This document shows positions 57,564 to 64,000 of a DNA stretch of 64,000 bases, in pieces. Below the pieces are notes generated by a model. The model saw only the letters and a list, made by a program, of their open reading frames with translations. It did no database searches and was not told the DNA's origin. The position numbers were made by a program, and so were the translations under genes. Origin of the DNA: Larix kaempferi (lineage: Eukaryota; Streptophyta; Pinopsida; Pinales; Pinaceae). The stretch's first letter is position 1, and each line of letters begins with the position of its first letter. The stretch spans positions 65,067,501-65,131,500 of the forward strand of contig BSBM01000361.1 of the NCBI GenBank assembly GCA_027924585.1. Reading direction: 5' to 3'.

Positions 57564-60307
57564 CACCATAGTAGCTGGGCTACTATTCTTGCTGAGCATA
57601 TATCTGCACTTTTCAGAGCTTCGCTTTTACAGAGATCAGCTATGATAAGCATACTTATTTGAGATCACTTATAGATCAGAGCAGTATATATTAGACTTTG
57701 AGTAGACCTTGTGCCAAGGCTGAGCCTTGAGAGTTTATATTTGATGACCGATGTGACCTTTTTGTTCCATACAGTTTCAGTTTAGTGCCTAGTTGTATTG
57801 TTGTAGCAGTGTTTCAGTGGTTCTTTATGATGACTATTTGTGATATACAGTGATGTGACCATTAGACTTGTGATGTTATCATTGGATTATTATCGTGTTG
57901 TTTTAGTCATCTTCACAGCATTGACTTAGTATGTAACTCATGATGTGGCAATACTATTTAAATAATGAAATGAAATATCTTGGATGGTTTTATAAATATA
58001 AAAGTGGATGTATTACTTCCACTCTAAGGTTTTCTGACAATACTCATTGGTTTCATTACCCTCCTGTGAGCATAGACATGGTCTTTCCTGACATCTTTGT
58101 CTGCTAGCCTAGGCATCACATTCACTTGACTCCATCCATCCATGACCTTCCTTATTTGGCTTCCACCTTGATTTGCCTTCTTGACTTTTTGATATGGAGG
58201 ACTTCCCCATTTCTACCTCTGTGTTGGATCGCATCCACGTTTGTTTTGTGTCTCGGCTCTGAGTTGGTGACAAAACTTGCCTTTGGTGAGTTGGATTTTA
58301 TGCCTAGATCATTCTGGTCGGTTGTCTCGATGTTTGGCTTTGTGCGGAATTCCCTCTAGTCACATGAGTTGTTGTTGGCTAAAATTGAAAGCACATGTAC
58401 TACTTATATTGGAAATCTCTTATAAAGCCTGTGAACTTAAAATTCTAGAATGTGTTTCTCAACACGCGATGAATAAAGGCTAAAGCAATGAACTGCTAAA
58501 ATACCCCATGAAGGGTATAAAAAGGTCCAAAAAGCAATGGTTAAACAAATGCCATATCTAAATATTACTGACCTTATAAATGTAAATATTCCTCGGATGT
58601 AAGCTGCGATTAGTTGTGCTTTTTAGTGCATGGAAAATCCCAGAGGGGTCATATAGGCCAAAAAGGCCATGAAAAGTAAATGAATGATCCTAATGAACTT
58701 GGATCAACTTGATGTAGACATGATGCCTAAGTTGAATAAGCACTCTCTAAACAACTTATCCATTTGTGAGGCACTGCCCTTCCCTTTGTTATTTTGTCCA
58801 ACACAAAGTGTAGCTTCCCCTTTCCCCGTCCAAAGTGTCACTTAGTCGAGTTGGTCAAGTCATCCCCTTTGCCTAGCTTTCTCCTTAGCCTTCATCCTTC
58901 GCTAGCAGTTAGGCCATGTCCATTTGGTGAGTATGTCTTTACGCTTTTGTGTAAGTAAACTATAAATAACATTGAAATATATATGTATTAACTGCCACTG
59001 AATGATGTTTATACTTTAAGTAAGCCGTGAATGTGATTAAAGGAACATGTCTTAGTCTTTTGTTATAATCTAGTCTTTGGTTGTATTTTGACCTAGTCAA
59101 ACATAGTTTGACCATGGTCATTCTTGGGATCCGTGATGAGATGGACCACTTATGTTTATGGATGATGATCTATGGTCCTGTTATCACATATATAATAGCC
59201 GGGCTACCATACATTATTTTTCTAATACCCGTACACTATTCAGCCATTTCCCTTACATTTGAGATGCTGAGATGAGCATCTATATTGGATCACTATCAGA
59301 TTTTGGACAGCAGTATATATTCCCCATGCCATGACTGAGTCTCAGGACACTCAGAGAGATGACCGATGTAGCCATTATACCATTGGTACAGAGCAGTCAG
59401 TAGTGCCCAGAGTTACAGCAGCAGTTTTAGAGGACAGATGATGGTACAGGTTGATGAGCATTTAGGTATATGACTCAGCAGGTATATCATTGTGTTATGG
59501 TTATATTGCTTTTATACTTATTCTTATAGCATGTCTTAGCACTTAGTGTCATGATCTGGCGATCATATAGATATGTGGACCTGGTTGATCTTATTGTGTA
59601 TACTATATTGTCCCTACTCAGACTTAGAAGTTCACTATTCATACTCTTGGTTTTACCCTCCTTAGGGAGAATAGAGGTGATCATTCCACCATACCTTGGC
59701 TTGCTAGTGTTGGCTTCATTATTCATTGTCTTCATCCATCCATTGCCTACCTTTTAGTTTATCACCATGACTTACTACTTGACTAGTGACATGGAGGATC
59801 TTTTCCCCACTGTAGCCTCTGTATTGGATGAGCTTCCCTGTTTATTGTGCCTCGGCTCTGAGTTGGTGACAAAACTTACCTATGGTGAGTTGGATTTCCT
59901 TGTGAATTCCCCCTAGTCACTAAAGTTGTGTTGGCTAAACCTGAAACTTTTAGTGCTGCCATGAATACAAAGTATGGAAAATGAAATGTTATATCTTGTA
60001 TGAAAAGCCCGTTCATGCAATGTGTTTTTAAACACACATGAATGAAAGGAAAGCCAAATGAAAATGGCTATGAAATAAAATGTAAATACCTAGGTAAACA
60101 AGCTGTCTGTGACACACCTAGAAGTGCTTAGGTAAACAAGTGCCTTAAAAACGCACCTACAGCAGAAAGCCTAAAATAAATGTAAATCTATGCAATGTGT
60201 TTTTAAACACATATAGATCAAGGCTATGGAAACTTGAGGCCCAAAAAGCAATGGAACTTGTTATCAACTGATTTGTACAAATAGTTGAAACCTTATTGAG
60301 CCGCCAG
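57564..60307. repeat. two diverged direct copies of an unclassified LTR-like repeat
   Basis: 57570-58450 and 59190-60040 share landmarks in the same order: TAGC.GGGCTAC, GATGACCGATGT, GTGCCTCGGCTCTGAG-TTGGTGACAAAACTT with GGTGAGTTGGATT, and CCCTCTAGTCAC / CCCCTAGTCAC. No protein motif was found. Two hairpins (60012-60042, 60186-60218) lie at the right end. Confidence 0.6.
60012..60218. repeat. pair of two-step hairpins
   Basis: 60012-60042 folds as TTCATG (outer), TGTGTTT-TT-AAACACA (inner), CATGAA (outer). 60186-60218 folds as ATCTAT (outer), the same inner stem, ATAGAT (outer). A weaker relative with ATGTGTTTCTCAACACG is at 58449-58465. Confidence 0.8.
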
Positions 60308-63300
60308 TGTTGGAACACATCAGTGTTCACTTCCAGAGTATCTGGGTTTCATTGTATTTGGGTCTAGCCAGTTTTGGCTAGCCGATTTTGTTTTTGAGTC
60401 GACATGACCATGGCCCCATGGGGGTTTGTATCAAAGTGTGCTAGTAGGGTCTGAGTGGCTCGGTTCCCCATGACTGGATTAAACAACTAAGGTATTCCAG
60501 GGATTTTTTTCACCGTCAGATTATACTTTGCTTCAGGCGAAATATAATCTCTTGGTTTTTCTCCCGCTTCCTCCAAAGCTGGAATGCTCGATTTTGGAAA
60601 TTTGGCCATGGGGGGTTATTAGGGTCCAACTATAATGTATAAACCTACTAGACACTATTAGAATAGGTTTTGGTCATGTCCTAGGTCTCTAGGACCCCCA
60701 GAAAAAATTTCGAAAAATTTTTACCGGACGCGTCGAAATTGGGGTTTTTAAATTTTAATTATTTTAAAATTTTAATTAAATTTCTCTATAGTTTAAATAG
60801 AGAAATTTGAGTCTGTAATTATGTCAGTCATCCGGGGTCCGAATTTAGTGTTTGATGGCTCGTTTCATAAGCCAAAAATCACACATGACCCATGGAGCAG
60901 CTAAACCCACTTTCGGATGTTAATTCAGCCCCGTAATTAATATTTTCTCTGAAAAGTCATTTACAGAGAAATTATTAATTAAAATAATAAAATTGATTAT
61001 TTTGGAGATAACCAAATCTCTCCAAAATTAATCAATTTGATTAAAATAAAGGGCTAAATGACATGGCAATGAGCATTTAGGAAGATTCCAATCAACTCCA
61101 AGCCCATCCAGTCAACTATCCAGTCACCAAATCATTATCCTTTCAAGGCAATTCACCCTCCTTCATGAGAAATTCGATTTGTTGATGTGTCAATTCATGG
61201 TTGGGTTGGTGGCTTGCATTTATAGCTTGAGGTAGGCGCCCTATTGACTCACCTTATCCACCATAGCTTGGCTCCTTGTATGATTCGAGTTACACCTACC
61301 TATTACCACGTGTCTCCCTCACAAACTAGCTCGCATATCCTACCTTCCTCATGTCAATCTCCATGGAGCTCGAGTTTAAACCTTGTGGAATGTGGTGAGT
61401 GGTTGTGATACTCCCAAAGCTACACATATACGAGTTAGTACCTACCAAAGGCCACTTGCCATTTCCATGTTAACTCGCCCTTCCATTTGTCTCCATCACA
61501 TCCAAGCTCGCCCTCCACATAAGCTCACTTTAATCCTCACCTTAGGTCGCATTTCCTTGTTGTAACTTGGCTATTGGGTAATGCTACCATTCACACCTAC
61601 CTCAAGTCGAGTTTTGCCACCTAGTACCATTCCACCTACCTCAAACTCGACTCTATCTCTCCAAGCTTAAGATTTGATTGGAATTCGACCTATGCTCATG
61701 GCTAATTCGACCTAGGGTTAGCTTTTAAGTTTTTCTATAAAGAGAGGCCCATTAGGGGCTATTATCTCATGGAGAATTTGAGGCAAACTTACTCTGCCAA
61801 AATTGTATATGTGTTATAGCTTTTGCTAATTGAAATAAAGTGGCTTTGGAGGTCCATATGGTGTGTTGATCTTGTTCATGGAAAGTGCTTCAGTATAATC
61901 AAGGTGATATTGCTTTATGGTTTTTGCTTACATGTTCCATGTTTTGATCAAATTATTTAAGCTTAGAAGACTTTTCCAAGTCCATAGGGTGGGCATTTGG
62001 GTTCAATTTGTCCATTGATGTTGGGTTGTTTGTGATTGGGAAGTAGTGGATTGTAGTCGGAAATACTAACACTCTTCTTGTCCCTTTCAACTTGGCATAC
62101 TATATTTGATCAATCGTGTTTGTAAGTGATACATTTTGCAGATCTATAAAGTTATGAAGAGGAGTTGGAACTAGGTTGTCTCCTCCATCTCTTCAAAGAA
62201 CAAATTTTTCCATTAACATTCATACATTGCAGGATCTCTCAAAAGCCGACCTCACAACACCAAGATGGTGGCATAAAGGGGTTTGATTTCAAAGATCCAT
62301 CTCTTATTTTCAAAATATTGTTCATTGGTTACTTTAGGCTTCTCTTCTTCAAACCTTTCTATTTTGCTCCTTGAGCTTTTTACTTGCATGCTAAGCCACT
62401 TCTAGCCCCTCTAGCCTTGATCCAAGATTGCCTTGTCTTCAAGCCATAGATTAGAAGTCCATAAGGTTGAAGTTCCTTCAACCTTGGGGAATAACTTGGG
62501 ATTTGCTCCCTTGTGCTCTCTTCAACACTCGTTGTCGGCGTATCACCGGTTAACCGAAGGATTTCCAAGGCGGTGTTCTACTACCCCAAGTGTTCCACTT
62601 GAAGTCCTTGCCCTAGATCTACTTCTCCTTGGCTTTCTTTTCTCCTAGTTTCGTCCTACCTCTCTTTCCCTATTCGCCCTTCTCCATCTTGCTCTCGTTT
62701 TTCCTCTTTAGTTTCCTCAATTTTCCTCTCGTCCTCTCTCTTCTACTCCTTCACTCTCGTCCTACCTCACTTAGATCCTTTCTTCCTTGCCCTTCACCTT
62801 CTCCCCTCGTCCATCCTCTTTAAGCCCTAAAATCACATCAAAACAACAAAACAAAGGGGTTAGTAGTATTTAGTATTAGATCTCATTACTTGGTTATTTG
62901 GTAGTTGTTTTTGCATAGTTAGATCTCATAAAAATAAATATCTTGCATTTGTCTTTTGAAGTACTTAATTATTTTCATATCCATACTATCATAGCTTGCA
63001 TGTAGCTAGTAGATTTCTACAAACTTCTACATCTTCCAAAAGATAGAAAATTTTGCACAAAAATATTTCAAATTTTTTATACTTTAGATCTCATTTCTAG
63101 GACTTTTCGAGAGTTTGTTGTTCGCTGGTCCGTTTCGCCATAGTTAACATTTTATGATAAAATTTCATGCATTCCACATTTTAGAGTTAAAATTTCAAAT
63201 CTAAACTTAACTAGTTGCAAGTTTTGGTTTTTTGCTAACGGTTAATGGGCGCCTTGTTTAGATGCTTTGGACTTGTGTAGATCATTTGAGAAAGAGAGAT

Positions 63301-63948
63301 ACTTGATAAAGATCTTGAAGCAAAGGATCAAACGCAAAATAAAGTGAAGGAGCCATGAGAATGACTCAATCTTGATATACTTATCCTTTGTAATAGCAAG
63401 TAAAATTTGTATCTTCTTCAATAATTTTCCAAGTATTACCGTTCTCAAAAGACCTTGCAAGGTTTTAAACCCAAGGCATCTGTAAGAGTTTAATAAAAAG
63501 TTTCAAGTGGAGGGGGCCTTCACTTTTGGGTCTTCTTCCCATTTGGGGAAGAGTGTTGGGTCTTGTGGTTTGGTTTAACTTAGTTTACGTTTCCATGCTC
63601 TTAGATTAGTTTCTACTTCATTAAGATCATTTTTGTTTATCTTCCATATCTACTTACCCCCATGCTCTCCCGAGTAGGGTCTTTGACCTGAAAGAGATTC
63701 TTGGGTAGTTTAGTTTTATTTCGCAATTTTATCTTGCTTCTCTTCCAAAGCCCTCAGCCGGAAGTTGTATCCTTGAGATTTCGTCTCAAGGGCAGGACCA
63801 CATAATTTGTGGTTACTCTTCCATCCCCGTCGGTTTCCTTGGCAGAGCTTTCAGCTAGCTGGAAGTTCTCAAGTGCAGGCGGTTCTAGTGGTTGATCCTG
63901 TTTCGGGGATCAACCCCACCTAGTAGATTAAAGTTGTGTGGTAGAACA
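60308..63948 (+). repeat. large gypsy-type LTR (plus orientation)
   Basis: It starts TGTTGGAACACATCAGTG. 60400-60690 is the reverse complement of the LTR region at 24590-24900 (GGGTTTGTATCAAAGTGTGCTAG, ACCTCCAAAGCT-like, GGGGGGTTATTAGGGTCC), so it is the same LTR group read on the + strand. A TATA box TTCTATAAAGAGAG lies near 61735, then a pyrimidine-rich leader (62640-62830). It ends ...GTGGTAGAACA at 63948. The flanks GCCAG and CTAGA do not match. No PBS follows in the last 52 bp. Confidence 0.6.
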
Positions 63949-64000
63949 CTAGATTTATTTATCTCGCAAGCATCGATTGTTAGCAGTAATTCATATCTTG

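Noticed and set aside
62640-62830. Pyrimidine-rich frame as a secreted or membrane protein
   Set aside because: It lies in the leader region of an LTR after a TATA box; composition alone gives the Leu/Ser/Phe-rich frame.

Overview
The window is eukaryotic plant nuclear DNA from a large, repeat-packed genome. It has AT-rich long introns, plant copia/gypsy LTR retrotransposons, plant L1-type LINEs, tRNA-derived SINEs and hAT elements. A 29.5-kb intron filled with nested transposons points to a gymnosperm, probably a conifer; that is inference, since no species-diagnostic gene is present. No complete host gene lies in the window, and nothing bacterial, viral-particle or CRISPR-like is seen.

The only host gene that looks functional is a Dicer-like gene on the + strand, best matching DCL4. 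Six exons are readable: 3693-3827, 3953-4025, 33493-33557, 33704-33847, 33956-34111 and 34836-34959. They encode the second half of the N-terminal helicase lobe (DECH box, then GMTASP) and the helicase insert/linker. All have AG/GT borders and compatible phases. Exons 2 and 3 are separated by 29,467 bp. The upstream part (ATPase motif I) and the downstream part (helicase C, PAZ, RNase III) are not in the window, so further large introns are implied.

Layout: 1-1569 is the 5' end of a minus-strand copia element. 1570-3541 holds LTR-like sequence, a LINE fragment, a SINE and a small tandem duplication. 3693-4025 holds two DCL exons. 4026-33492 is the giant intron. It contains a SINE split by a hAT MITE, an internally deleted copia element, a neurochondrin-like pseudogene, a second hAT element, a non-LTR reverse-transcriptase fragment and a 12.7-kb gag-only gypsy element (19458-32135). 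The gypsy element itself carries a LINE and a solo LTR with hairpin repeats. 33493-34959 holds four DCL exons. 34960-42400 holds copia and LINE fragments, a third hAT element, a gypsy-type LTR fragment, and abutting ABCB-transporter and LRR fragments. 42400-64000 is LTR sequence: a copia-type LTR with PBS, several solo LTRs, one of them a host LTR carrying two nested solo LTRs, and a large LTR at 60308-63948.

The most interesting signals are: (i) three hAT-like elements with the same architecture whose subterminal motif steps GGGAGCG / GGGAACG / GGAAACG; (ii) an LTR containing 86-bp tandem units built of short perfect hairpins with TGG loops, with an inverted relative at 47.5-47.9 kb; (iii) two hairpins near 60.0-60.2 kb with identical inner stems but different, still complementary outer stems; (iv) a GTCGGCYC motif repeated upstream of the TATA box in three different solo LTRs; and (v) target-site duplications that let the nesting order be read directly.
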